This document shows, one piece after another, positions 17,457-25,511 of a stretch of DNA of 64,000 bases (position 1 is its first letter; each line of letters opens with the position of its first letter). The position numbers and the translations under genes are program-made. The notes under the pieces were generated by a model, which saw nothing but the letters and a program-made list of their open reading frames with translations, made no database searches and was not told the origin of the DNA. This DNA is from CALVGQ01 sp031551965 (lineage in GTDB: Bacteria > Bacillota_I > Bacilli_A > Erysipelotrichales > Erysipelotrichaceae): contig JAVBMW010000030.1 in assembly GCA_031551965.1 (NCBI GenBank), positions 1 to 64,000 of the forward strand, read 5' to 3'.

Positions 17457-18314
17457 TTATATTGCAATTCCTGAAATACCAACGGCACCTTTACCACCAT
17501 GGACAGTCATAACACAACCAAGTTCCCAAACTAGAACTTCTTTAAATCCTTCACTGATCAATGCTTGTTTCATTGCTTCTACTGCTTCCATATTTGCACC
17601 TAAAGAGTAAAAAGCATATACTCTTTTTTTATCAAGTTTGTTTTCTTTGCAGAAATCAGATACAAGTTGTGGTGCAATGTTTTTCATTACTCCCATATAT
17701 TTTTTTCCGGCAATCAACTTTCCATCGATAATATCGATACGTGGTTTGATTCTGAAAATATTAGCACCGAGTGCTGCGGTATTGGAAACTCGACCACCTG
17801 CCACCAAGAATTCTAAACGATCTGGCACAAATGCTGTTTTGATTTTTGGGACAAAACTTTCGATTTTTTCGACAAGTTCAAAAGGAGTATCATCTGGATT
17901 TTCTTGAATGATTTCATATGCTTTTAAAGCAAGATTTCCAAGACCACCAGATACGTTCAATGCATCAACTAAATGTACTTTTGCGTTAGTGCAGTCTTGT
18001 ACACCAATCGTTGCGTTTTGAAATGAACAGGAACAAGCACTTGAGTAGCCAATATGGATAATTTCTTTTCCAGGATTTTCAGCTGCTATTCTTTCAAAAA
18101 ATTCAGTATATTGATAAGGATTGATCGCATTAGTCTTTGGTATTTGATGAGTTTTGTTGTAGAAATCATATATATCCTGAACTGGAAAATCACCATCTAA
18201 AAGCGTTCGATCTGGAAAATTAACACTAAATTGAACAATTGGAATATTTAGCTTTTCAAGAAACTCTTTGGAAATATCGGCACAACTCTCAGTGGTCAAA
18301 ACTACATTTTTCAT
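17457..18314 (-). CDS. DegV-family fatty-acid-binding protein
   Basis: 285 residues from the ATG at 18314, selected because AGGAGG ends 6 bases upstream; an in-frame ATG 7 codons earlier has no such site. DegV/FakB proteins bind a fatty acid and present it to a FakA-type kinase. Visible features are the N-terminal TTESCADIS, the helical middle with NVSGGLGNLALKAYE, GGRVSN (about 180-185, following LEFLVA) and the C-terminal VHGGKGAVGISG. The partner kinase gene is not in the window. A strong promoter and a 17-bp palindrome precede it. Confidence 0.88.
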   Translation of the reverse strand: MKNVVLTTESCADISKEFLEKLNIPIVQFSVNFPDRTLLDGDFPVQDIYDFYNKTHQIPKTNAINPYQYTEFFERIAAENPGKEIIHIGYSSACSCSFQNATIGVQDCTNAKVHLVDALNVSGGLGNLALKAYEIIQENPDDTPFELVEKIESFVPKIKTAFVPDRLEFLVAGGRVSNTAALGANIFRIKPRIDIIDGKLIAGKKYMGVMKNIAPQLVSDFCKENKLDKKRVYAFYSLGANMEAVEAMKQALISEGFKEVLVWELGCVMTVHGGKGAVGISGIAI

Positions 18315-18346
18315 TAGCATCCTCCTAATTAACAAAACTAGTATAT

Positions 18347-18390
18347 CTAGTTATCATAACTAGTTTACTTCTTTATTGATACTGTGTCAA
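18347..18390 (-). promoter_or_regulatory. Promoter and palindromic operator of the DegV gene
   Basis: On the minus strand TTGACA (18390-18385), a 17-bp spacer and TAAACT (18367-18362) form a sigma-A-type promoter. The palindrome CTAGTTATCATAACTAG (18347-18363) starts at the -10 element and covers the expected transcription start. A further CTAGT copy lies just downstream. Confidence 0.6.
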
Positions 18391-18451
18391 TTTTTTAATT
18401 GTAAAAGACTATAAAAACTATGTTAAACTTAAGGCAAAGAAGGTGATTAAC

Positions 18452-19624
18452 TTGTCGAATAAGGTCAGTATTACTAAATATCAAGCAAGACTGTTTTTAC
18501 TTATGAAACATGGATTGATAGGTAAACATAGATTCAGTGGAAAACAAGGGGTTTTAGACTTGTTTAAAGAAATTCGTTGTATTCAATTTGATCCCATTGA
18601 TAGTTGTAGTAAAAGTCCAGAATTATCTTTGTTTTCAAAAGTCGAGCATTTTAATAAACAGATGTTGTATGATTTGCTTTATAAGGATCATGAGTTAGTG
18701 GATCATTTCGATAAAAACTTATCTATTTATTTAAAAGAAGACTGGCCTTATTTTTCTCGTGTTCGTGAAAACTTTAGAAACAATTATCGAAGTAAGGAGG
18801 AAATCGAAACAAACAGTAAAATCGTACTTGAAAAAATTAAAGAAAAAGGACCATGTTGCAGCAAAGATATTGAAATGAATGATAAAGTAGACTGGTATTG
18901 GAGCAGTACAAATCTTTCACGGGCTATTCTTGAACAATTGTATTTCACTGGAGAGTTGATGATTCATCATAAGAAAGGTTCATTTAAATATTATGATCTT
19001 ACTGAAAGATATCTTGAACTAAAAGAGAATTATGATCCATTTACGAATGATTTTGAATATCTAAAATACCGAGCATTGAGAAGAATTCAATCGGTAGGTT
19101 TACTTTGGAATAAAGCATCTGATGCATGGCTAGGTATACCTAATTTTAAAACTGCTCAAAGAAATGAAGTTTTTAAGCAGTTACTTATAGAAGGTAAGAT
19201 AATAGAATTAAATGTAGAAGGATTAAATGAAAAATTATATTGCACATCGACAGATCAGTGGTTACTTAATGAAGTGTTAAATGATCCACAACTAGAAAAG
19301 AGATGTGAATTCATTGCTCCGTTAGAAAATATGATGTGGGATCGTAAACTGATAAAAGAACTTTTTGGATTTGAATATAAATGGGAAATATATACACCAG
19401 ATATTGATAGAAAATATGGGTATTATGTTTTACCTATTTTATATGGAGATCAATTTATCGGTAGAATTGAACCGATATATGATCGAAAGAATAAAAAGTT
19501 GACTGTTAAAAATATTTGGTATGAAGAGGGAATAAAGCCAACTAAAAAGATGGAGAGTATAATCAAGAAGCAGATCAATAAATTAGAAAAGTTGAATCAA
19601 AAAGAGATCATTTCATTGAAGTGA
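18452..19624 (+). CDS. Winged-helix DNA-binding protein, YcaQ/AlkX family
   Basis: 390 residues from a TTG at 18452 preceded by AAGGTGAT; a GTG three codons upstream overlaps that site and is less likely. The N-terminus (SITKYQARLFLLMKHGL) and the segment IRCIQFDPIDSCSKSPELSL match the winged-helix YcaQ-like family. Later conserved segments include FIAPLENMMWDRKLIKELFGF and YYVLPILYGDQFIGRIEP. E. coli YcaQ unhooks DNA interstrand crosslinks as a glycosylase, so a DNA-repair role is possible here. The gene is monocistronic, and its stop lies within the terminator stem. Confidence 0.8.
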   Translation: MSNKVSITKYQARLFLLMKHGLIGKHRFSGKQGVLDLFKEIRCIQFDPIDSCSKSPELSLFSKVEHFNKQMLYDLLYKDHELVDHFDKNLSIYLKEDWPYFSRVRENFRNNYRSKEEIETNSKIVLEKIKEKGPCCSKDIEMNDKVDWYWSSTNLSRAILEQLYFTGELMIHHKKGSFKYYDLTERYLELKENYDPFTNDFEYLKYRALRRIQSVGLLWNKASDAWLGIPNFKTAQRNEVFKQLLIEGKIIELNVEGLNEKLYCTSTDQWLLNEVLNDPQLEKRCEFIAPLENMMWDRKLIKELFGFEYKWEIYTPDIDRKYGYYVLPILYGDQFIGRIEPIYDRKNKKLTVKNIWYEEGIKPTKKMESIIKKQINKLEKLNQKEIISLK

Positions 19625-19631
19625 TCTCTTT
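19601..19631 (+). terminator. Terminator overlapping the end of the YcaQ-like gene
   Basis: AAAGAGATCA (19601-19610) pairs exactly with TGATCTCTTT (19622-19631). The gene's TGA stop is part of the right arm. Confidence 0.7.
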
Positions 19632-19637
19632 AATAAA

Positions 19638-19666
19638 TACAAAAAAAGAACCATTTCTAGTTCTTT
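19638..19666 (-). terminator. Terminator downstream of rpmB
   Basis: AAAGAAC (19645-19651) pairs with GTTCTTT (19660-19666). On the minus strand the stem is followed by a run of T, 15 bp after the rpmB stop. Confidence 0.7.
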
Positions 19667-19682
19667 CATGTTTATCAGTTTT

Positions 19683-19874
19683 TTATCCGTTTTGTTGCGC
19701 TTTTAATGTTTTTAAAGAACGGGCAGAAATACGGACTCTTTGTGGTTTCCCATCAATAACAACTTTCACTTTTTGAAGATTAACATTCCATTTACGACGC
19801 GTAGCGTGTAAGGAGTGTGAACGTTTGTTTCCTGATAATGCTCTTTTACCGGATACGGCACAAACTTTTGACAT
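19683..19874 (-). CDS. rpmB: 50S ribosomal protein L28
   Basis: 63 residues from the ATG at 19874, preceded by GGAAGGGGG; the longer frame to 19898 has no site. It begins MSKVCAVSGKRALSGNKRSH and ends with VRISARSLKTLKAQ, both typical of L28. Its length matches the family. It carries only one pair of zinc-ligand-like residues, so it is probably a partly zinc-free form. It is a single-gene unit opposite to its neighbours; in Bacillus rpmB lies close downstream of thiN, here the order is kept but five genes intervene. Confidence 0.95.
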   Translation of the reverse strand: MSKVCAVSGKRALSGNKRSHSLHATRRKWNVNLQKVKVVIDGKPQRVRISARSLKTLKAQQNG

Positions 19875-19964
19875 ACCGTAGACCCCCTTCCAATTCATAA
19901 TTGCTTTGAAATAATAACACGTAACAAAACAAAAAGCAAGTCTAAACTAGTGATTAATTTAAAA

Positions 19965-20034
19965 AAAGTGTTACTTTATAAAATGAATTTCTCAAAAGTG
20001 AAAACAAGGAGTGGAAAATAGTGGAAAAGGGTAA
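19965..20034 (+). promoter_or_regulatory. Phased AGTG repeats upstream of ftsA (MraZ-box-like)
   Basis: AGTG motifs start at 19967, 19997, 20010 and 20020. The last two are AGTGGAAAAT and AGTGGAAAAG in direct 10-bp phase, and a weaker GGTAA follows at 20030. A -10-like TATAAAAT (19977-19984) lies among them. Direct AAAGTG(T/G) repeats at about 10-bp spacing are the described operator type of the cell-division regulator MraZ. No mraZ gene is in the window. Confidence 0.4.
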
Positions 20035-20106
20035 ATCAACTATTCACAGAATGTGCTTAAAAACAAGATAAAACCGTAAAAATGTGATGTAAGTTAAGAT
20101 AAATTA

Positions 20107-20115
20107 TGATATGAT
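20107..20115 (+). promoter_or_regulatory. Extended -10 promoter before ftsA
   Basis: TGA-TATGAT at 20107-20115 forms an extended -10 element about 30 bp before the ftsA start. No good -35 element is seen, as is usual for extended -10 promoters. Confidence 0.4.
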
Positions 20116-20145
20116 TATTCCGTATAAGTACAGGAGGCAGTGTAA

Positions 20146-21414
20146 ATGGATAAACAAATATTTGCTGCTCTTGAAATTGCAGATCATGAACTTCGCTTTG
20201 TATTAGGCGAATTCTTTAATACCCGATTTAATGTACTCAAAGTTGAGCGAGTGGATTTTGATGGAATTAATAATCTAGAAATCCAAAATAAAAAAGGTTT
20301 GACTGAAGTTATCCATCGTATGCTTGAAGATGCATCTGCAAAAGTGGGAGTAAAAATCGAAAAAGTTTTACTTAGTATTCCTTCAAAGAATGCCCGTAGA
20401 GTAACAGTAAAAGTAACTGTGCCTGTAGAATCCATTGATCATAAAGTAAGTGTGGTTGATGTTAAAAAGGCACTACATAAAGCTATGCAAACAGAACTTG
20501 ACCAAACATTGGTCTTAGTTAATGCGGTTTGTACTAAATTTAGTTGTAATGGTATCACGACAAGAAAAATTCCAATTGGTGAGTTTACTGATGAAATTTC
20601 TGTTCAAGTTGATTTGTTGTTTGCGGATAAAGATTTGACTTATGACATTGTTTCCTGTGTTGAAGATTCTGGTTGTTCAGTACTTGATATCAGCTTGGAT
20701 TGTTATGCGATAGCTAAAGAAGCTGCTTTGTTTGAACAAACAGTGGAACAAAATGTTATTTTACTTAAATTAGAACAAGACTCGACAACACTCGCCTATC
20801 TTTATGATGGAAAATTAGTTTCAAGTGATGTGTTGCATGAAGGCTATGGTAAATTTGTTTATCGGATCATGGATGAATATAACTTACCAATCGATATCGC
20901 AACTCGCTTATGTAAATTTAATGGTCGAGTTGATATTCCTCAAATATCGACAACACCGATTTATATTTGGTCTAAAAAACAAGTAACCTATACGATTTCT
21001 GAAAAACAATTGTACGATTCAATTTCTGAAAACGTTGAGAACTGGTGTGAAACAATTTTTGGTGCTTGTAAAGATTTGATAGAAAAACGAAAAACAACTG
21101 TTGTGATCACTGGAGAAGGTGCTGAGATTCAAGGCCTTGACAGTAAGCTTAGACAGTTTATGAATTGTGAAGTTAAGAAATATTCATGTGAAACATTAGG
21201 GGTAAGATCTCCGTCTTATAGTTGTACGTTGGGACTATTTTATGCCTATAAAGATCAATTAGAGATACTTGGAAACAGTGAAAGTAGTGTAAACTTAGTT
21301 GAGTTTGAAAAAGCAATTACTTATGTTGCTAAACCGATTGTTGCAGCAACTGAAGAAAACAAGTTTACAGGTAAATTAAGAAGTATTTTATTTGATAACA
21401 AAGAAAGAAATTAA
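20146..21414 (+). CDS. ftsA: Cell division protein FtsA
   Basis: 422 residues. FtsA is the actin-like protein that tethers FtsZ to the membrane and recruits the divisome. The N-terminal phosphate-binding region (FAALEIADHELRFVLGE) is divergent. The 1C subdomain (about 85-165) contains VLLSIPSKNARRVTVKV, and VVITGEGAEIQGL (about 319-331) is the actin-fold adenosine segment. The C-terminus, FTGKLRSILFDNKERN, is an amphipathic membrane-targeting helix. An AGGAGG site precedes the start and ftsZ follows 14 bp later. The other dcw-cluster genes are not nearby, as the next gene is an ATPase. Confidence 0.9.
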   Translation: MDKQIFAALEIADHELRFVLGEFFNTRFNVLKVERVDFDGINNLEIQNKKGLTEVIHRMLEDASAKVGVKIEKVLLSIPSKNARRVTVKVTVPVESIDHKVSVVDVKKALHKAMQTELDQTLVLVNAVCTKFSCNGITTRKIPIGEFTDEISVQVDLLFADKDLTYDIVSCVEDSGCSVLDISLDCYAIAKEAALFEQTVEQNVILLKLEQDSTTLAYLYDGKLVSSDVLHEGYGKFVYRIMDEYNLPIDIATRLCKFNGRVDIPQISTTPIYIWSKKQVTYTISEKQLYDSISENVENWCETIFGACKDLIEKRKTTVVITGEGAEIQGLDSKLRQFMNCEVKKYSCETLGVRSPSYSCTLGLFYAYKDQLEILGNSESSVNLVEFEKAITYVAKPIVAATEENKFTGKLRSILFDNKERN

Positions 21415-21428
21415 TTGAAAGGTGAGAA

Positions 21429-22487
21429 ATGATGAGTGATTTTACTTTTAATCAAGTAGCAAATATCAAGGTATTCGGAATCGGTGGTGGTGGTAACAAC
21501 GCCGTAAATCGCATGGTTGAAGATGGTGTTCAAGGAGTTGAATTCTATGTTGCGAATACTGATTTACAAGTACTTCAAACATCCAAAGCTGAAAACAAAA
21601 TCAGTTTAGGACATTTAGGAGCAGGGGGGATTCCTGAAAATGGAAGAAGAGCTGCTTTAGAAAATGAAGATACGATCCGCGAAGCAATGCAAGGTGCTGA
21701 TATGGTATATATCGCTGCCGGTCTTGGTGGTGGAACAGGAACAGGTGCTGCGCCAGTATTTGCTAAGATCGCCAAGGAATTAGGAGCTTTGACAGTAGGA
21801 ATCGTAACTAAACCTTTTACTTTTGAAGGACCACGTCGTTCTCGTCAAGCACTTGAAGGGTTAACTGAGTTATGTCAATATGTTGATTCTTTGATCGTAG
21901 TATCCAATGATCAATTACATACTGTAATCGGAAATATTCCTTTAAAGGATGCATTCAGAGAGGCAGACAATATTTTACGTCAAGGGGTTCAAACAGTAAC
22001 TGATTTGATCGCTGTTCCGTCTTTGATCAACTTAGACTTTGCGGATGTCCGTAGTGTCATGGAGAATCAAGGGAATGCATTGATCGGTATCGGAATGTCT
22101 CAAGGAGATAATCGTGCTCGTGAAGCAGCTGCCAAAGCAATCATGTCACCACTTCTTGAAGCAAAAATCGATGGTGCTAAAAAAGCAATCGTTAATATTA
22201 CGGGCGGTAACTCAATAACGATCCAAGACGCTTACGATGCAACAGATTATATTCGTGAAGCAGCTGGAAATTCTTTGGATATTATATTTGGTATTTCAAT
22301 TAATGAAAGGATTGGAGATTCGATCATTGTCACTGTTATTGCGACTGGATTTGATGAAAAACCAACACCAAAAGTGTCTAATAGTTCAAATACACATGTT
22401 TATGAATCAAATGTAAAAAAAGATGAAACTGTGATCATTGAAGACGATGATGACGGAAACATTCCAACATTTTATCGCAAACGCTAA
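21429..22487 (+). CDS. ftsZ: Cell division GTPase FtsZ
   Basis: 352 residues. The tubulin-like signature GGGTGTGAAP (about 100-109) and the N-terminal GIGGGGNNAVNRM are intact. ANTDLQ, FREADNILRQGVQ and the catalytic-loop segment NLDFADVR complete the GTPase and polymerisation domain. A short acidic linker (DETVIIEDDDDGN) leads to the conserved C-terminal peptide IPTFYRKR, which docks on FtsA, EzrA and ZapA-type partners. ezrA is also present in this window (56.7 kb). The gene follows ftsA in an operon and ends at a GAAA-tetraloop terminator. Confidence 0.97.
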   Translation: MMSDFTFNQVANIKVFGIGGGGNNAVNRMVEDGVQGVEFYVANTDLQVLQTSKAENKISLGHLGAGGIPENGRRAALENEDTIREAMQGADMVYIAAGLGGGTGTGAAPVFAKIAKELGALTVGIVTKPFTFEGPRRSRQALEGLTELCQYVDSLIVVSNDQLHTVIGNIPLKDAFREADNILRQGVQTVTDLIAVPSLINLDFADVRSVMENQGNALIGIGMSQGDNRAREAAAKAIMSPLLEAKIDGAKKAIVNITGGNSITIQDAYDATDYIREAAGNSLDIIFGISINERIGDSIIVTVIATGFDEKPTPKVSNSSNTHVYESNVKKDETVIIEDDDDGNIPTFYRKR

Positions 22488-22489
22488 TT

Positions 22490-22516
22490 AGGATGAGAAA
22501 TCATCCTTTAATTTTG
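22490..22516 (+). terminator. Terminator after ftsZ
   Basis: AGGATGA (22490-22496) and TCATCCT (22501-22507) enclose a GAAA tetraloop, followed by TTAATTTTG. Confidence 0.75.
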
Positions 22517-22581
22517 TCGAATCATTGTAGTTCTATTTAGCCTTCTAGCTGCATTTTTAGTAATGTGATAGGAGAAAATGT

Positions 22582-25125
22582 ATGCCATATAGAAAAACAA
22601 TTGAACAATGTGAGAATACATATGAAACTAATAGAAGCAAAGGTCTTACAAGCAAAGAAGCTGGTTTAAGATTAAAACGATATGGTTTTAATCAATTAGA
22701 AGAAAAAAAGAAAAAATCGATTTTCCTTATCTTTTTTGAACAATGGACAGATCCAATGATCTTAGTTTTACTTGCAGGATCTTTATTGTCTTTAATGTTA
22801 GGGGAAATTTTGGATTCAGTGATAATTTTAGTGGTGGTTTTTGTGAATGCTTGTATCAGTGTTTATCAAATTATGAAAGCAGAAAAAGCATTGGATGCAT
22901 TAAAAAAGCTAATTCAAACTACCTGCCAGGTCCTAAGAGACTCAAAAATCATACAAATCAATTGCAATGAAATAGTTCCAGGGGATATTGTCTTAGTCCA
23001 CCAAGGGGATGTCGTTAGTTTTGATGGTAGAATTATTGAAGCAAGTGAACTGATGGTGGATGAATCCTCTTTAACGGGGGAATCGTTTCCAGTATCAAAA
23101 AATACAAATCCCTTGGACCACGAATCACAAATCCAAGATCAGATCAACATGGTGTTTAGCGGAACAAGTGTAGTTGCAGGAAAAGGGGTAGCGATCGTAG
23201 TCGCAACTGGTAGCCATTGTGCATTAGGTCAAATTGCAGGAATGCTTTCAGAAGAAGAACCTAAAACACTTTTACAAGAAAAATTAGATGATTTATCTAA
23301 GATATTAGGCATTCTTGCGATCGCGGTATGTTTAGCCTTGTTGGTCGTTAGTTTATTACAGGAAAAAGCGATTTTAGATGCATTGATGGTTTCTTTGTCT
23401 TTAGCAGTCGCTACGATCCCAGAAGGATTACCGGCGGTCGTAACGATTTCCTTGGCATTAGGAGTAAGCGAACTAAGTAAGGAAAAAATGGTTGTACGTC
23501 ATTTTCATGCAACCGAAGCTTTAGGGTCAGTATCTGTAATATGTACTGATAAAACAGGAACATTAACACAAAATAAATTAACTGTAGTCGAAACAAGCAC
23601 GTCACTTCTAAAAAATGAAGAGCGACATATGAAACAAGCGATGGCTACTTGTAATAATGCATCTTTAGATGATGCCACAAGTATTGGTGATCCAACTGAA
23701 ATAGCTTTGTTAAAATGGGCTGAAAATAAAATTGCATTGGGTGAAAAAATCAAAGAATTCCCTTTTAGTTCTGCTACAAAGAAAATGACAGTGATCATTA
23801 AAGAGGGAAAAGTTTATACCGCTTATACTAAAGGAGCAATTGAGGTAGTTTTATCGAACTGTACTCACGTGATGCTCAACAATCAAGTCGTACCGTTAAC
23901 TTATGAAATTACTCAGCAGATACTCAATATGGTTCAATCTTTTACGTCAAAAGCATATCGCGTAATGGGTTGCAGTCGTAAAACAATGCTGAGTTATGTT
24001 GAAAGTAAAGCTGAGGAGCAACATTGCTTCTTAGGTTTTGTAGGAATGATCGATCCTTTAAAAGAGGGGGTTAAACAAGCAGTACTTGATTGTAAACAGG
24101 CAAACATTCGTGTTGTCATGATTACAGGGGATCATCCCAATACCGCTTTAGCGATCGGTAAAGATTGTTATATCGCTGATAATGAATCACAAGTCATGTC
24201 AGGAAAACAACTACAAGATATCAGTGACAGTTATTTGGCTGAAAAAATCAGAGATATTCGTATTTTTGCCAGAGTTACACCTGCTGATAAACAAAGGATC
24301 GTAAAATGTTATCGAGCAATGGGACATGTTGTTGCGATGACTGGCGATGGGATCAATGATGCACCATCACTAAAAGCTAGTAATGTCGGAATAGCGATGG
24401 CAGCAGGAACCGAAGTCACAAAACAAGCTGCTGATATGGTTTTGATGGATAATAACTTTGCGACGATAATCAAAGCCGTAGCTAAAGGAAGAACGATCAC
24501 AGCCAATATCAAAAAAGCTGTATTCTATTTATTATCTTGTAATCTTGGTGAAATTGTAGCGATTTTTTGTGCAACACTGCTTTTCCCAAAATTACCGGTT
24601 ATGTTTAATCCTGCTCAGATCTTATGGATCAATGTCATGACTGATGCCTTTCCAGCATTAGCATTAGCTCAGGAACTACCGGATTCAGATGTCATGAGAC
24701 AAAAACCCGAAAACAATTCAGGGGCTATTTTGACTAGTAGTTTATGGATGCAACTGATCATGTATGGTTTGTATATTGGTATCATTAGTTTAGTAGCATT
24801 CCGTTTTGGGTTGAATACAGACCTCATCACTGCCAGCACAATGGGATATCTGGTATTATCGATCACTCAGCTGTTTCATAGTATCAACTGTCGTTCATTA
24901 CGTGAATCTTGTTTTAAAAAAGGACTTTTTACCAATCCAACATTACTCGTCACATTCTTTATTGGAATTGCTTTACAAGTGCTTACTGCAACAATTCCAT
25001 TCTTTAAAGTCATTTTAAAGACTACCAATTTAAATCGCCCGCAGTGGCTTGTCGTTTTTGCCTGTTCAATGAGTGTGATTTTGGTAGATGAAATAGGAAA
25101 GTCTATTTTAAAAGCGCGAAAATAA
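22582..25125 (+). CDS. Calcium-transporting P-type ATPase (SERCA-like, P2A)
   Basis: 847 residues with all P-type landmarks: actuator TGES (in SSLTGESFPV), phosphorylation site CTDKTGTLTQN (about 314-324) and hinge TGDGINDAPSLK (about 588-599). The transmembrane ion site reads ATIPEGLPAVV in M4, SCNLGEIVAIF in M5 and NVMTDAFPALAL in M6. These match the calcium-coordinating Glu/Asn/Asp pattern of SERCA, so Ca2+ export is the likely role, although some relatives also move other divalent ions. The gene is monocistronic. An ORF in another frame inside it is a shadow. Confidence 0.9.
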   Translation: MPYRKTIEQCENTYETNRSKGLTSKEAGLRLKRYGFNQLEEKKKKSIFLIFFEQWTDPMILVLLAGSLLSLMLGEILDSVIILVVVFVNACISVYQIMKAEKALDALKKLIQTTCQVLRDSKIIQINCNEIVPGDIVLVHQGDVVSFDGRIIEASELMVDESSLTGESFPVSKNTNPLDHESQIQDQINMVFSGTSVVAGKGVAIVVATGSHCALGQIAGMLSEEEPKTLLQEKLDDLSKILGILAIAVCLALLVVSLLQEKAILDALMVSLSLAVATIPEGLPAVVTISLALGVSELSKEKMVVRHFHATEALGSVSVICTDKTGTLTQNKLTVVETSTSLLKNEERHMKQAMATCNNASLDDATSIGDPTEIALLKWAENKIALGEKIKEFPFSSATKKMTVIIKEGKVYTAYTKGAIEVVLSNCTHVMLNNQVVPLTYEITQQILNMVQSFTSKAYRVMGCSRKTMLSYVESKAEEQHCFLGFVGMIDPLKEGVKQAVLDCKQANIRVVMITGDHPNTALAIGKDCYIADNESQVMSGKQLQDISDSYLAEKIRDIRIFARVTPADKQRIVKCYRAMGHVVAMTGDGINDAPSLKASNVGIAMAAGTEVTKQAADMVLMDNNFATIIKAVAKGRTITANIKKAVFYLLSCNLGEIVAIFCATLLFPKLPVMFNPAQILWINVMTDAFPALALAQELPDSDVMRQKPENNSGAILTSSLWMQLIMYGLYIGIISLVAFRFGLNTDLITASTMGYLVLSITQLFHSINCRSLRESCFKKGLFTNPTLLVTFFIGIALQVLTATIPFFKVILKTTNLNRPQWLVVFACSMSVILVDEIGKSILKARK

Positions 25126-25191
25126 TCTTTGATTTATACAACATATATATTTCATGTGTAGCTTTTCGAACATATAGAGTTCTTAAATTAT

Positions 25192-25220
25192 TGACTACTA
25201 TGTCAAGCCGTGGTATATTA
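25192..25220 (+). promoter_or_regulatory. Strong sigma-A-type promoter of the 25.2-kb small RNA
   Basis: TTGACT (25192-25197), a 17-bp spacer and TATATT (25215-25220; part of GGTATATTATGG) are near consensus. They would start transcription at about 25226, only 90 bp after the ATPase gene ends. There is no coding sequence for 290 bp downstream. Confidence 0.7.
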
Positions 25221-25223
25221 TGG

Positions 25224-25334
25224 ATGTCATTAATACTCAGGAAGCAACCTTGAGTTCTCTGCTGCGGAGAGTTTAAATATGAGCAGAATTAGACTGTTGC
25301 GATAAAGGAGTTATATAAGCTCCTTTATTTTTTT
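25224..25334 (+). ncRNA. Unidentified small structured RNA with pseudoknot potential
   Basis: About 110 nt bounded by a near-consensus promoter and a strong terminator. ACTCA (25235-25239) pairs with TGAGT (25251-25255); the loop of that hairpin contains GCAAC (25244-25248), which can pair with GTTGC (25296-25300) as an H-type pseudoknot. TCTGCT (25258-25263) pairs with AGCAGA (25282-25287) in between, and an alternative local hairpin uses CTCT/AGAG (25257-25260 with 25268-25271). The terminator is AAAGGAG (25304-25310) with CTCCTTT (25320-25326) and a T-run. It matches no riboswitch or RNA class I can recall. It could be a free small RNA, a leader, or an RNA antitoxin. The gap 25335-25511 shows nothing else clear. 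Confidence 0.6.
25304..25334 (+). terminator. Terminator of the small RNA
   Basis: AAAGGAG and CTCCTTT form a 7-bp stem with a 9-base loop followed by ATTTTTTT. Confidence 0.85.
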
Positions 25335-25511
25335 ATTGGAAAATTCTCGCTCTCTCTGAAATGATAGATTAGTAAAGTAAAATCACTTGAATATTATTCA
25401 AATAAAATCGTAAAAGTCAAGACTGATATTTAAGTTTATTTACTGTTCTAATTTGTTTAATAAATAGTAGTAAATGTAATTATTATTTATTAATTTCTTG
25501 AGGTAATTACT

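Noticed and set aside
25236..25262. GGAAGCA and GCAACC stretches suggesting SRP RNA or a SAM (S-box) riboswitch
   Set aside because: The required flanking helices and order of conserved blocks are missing and the size and fold do not match either class.
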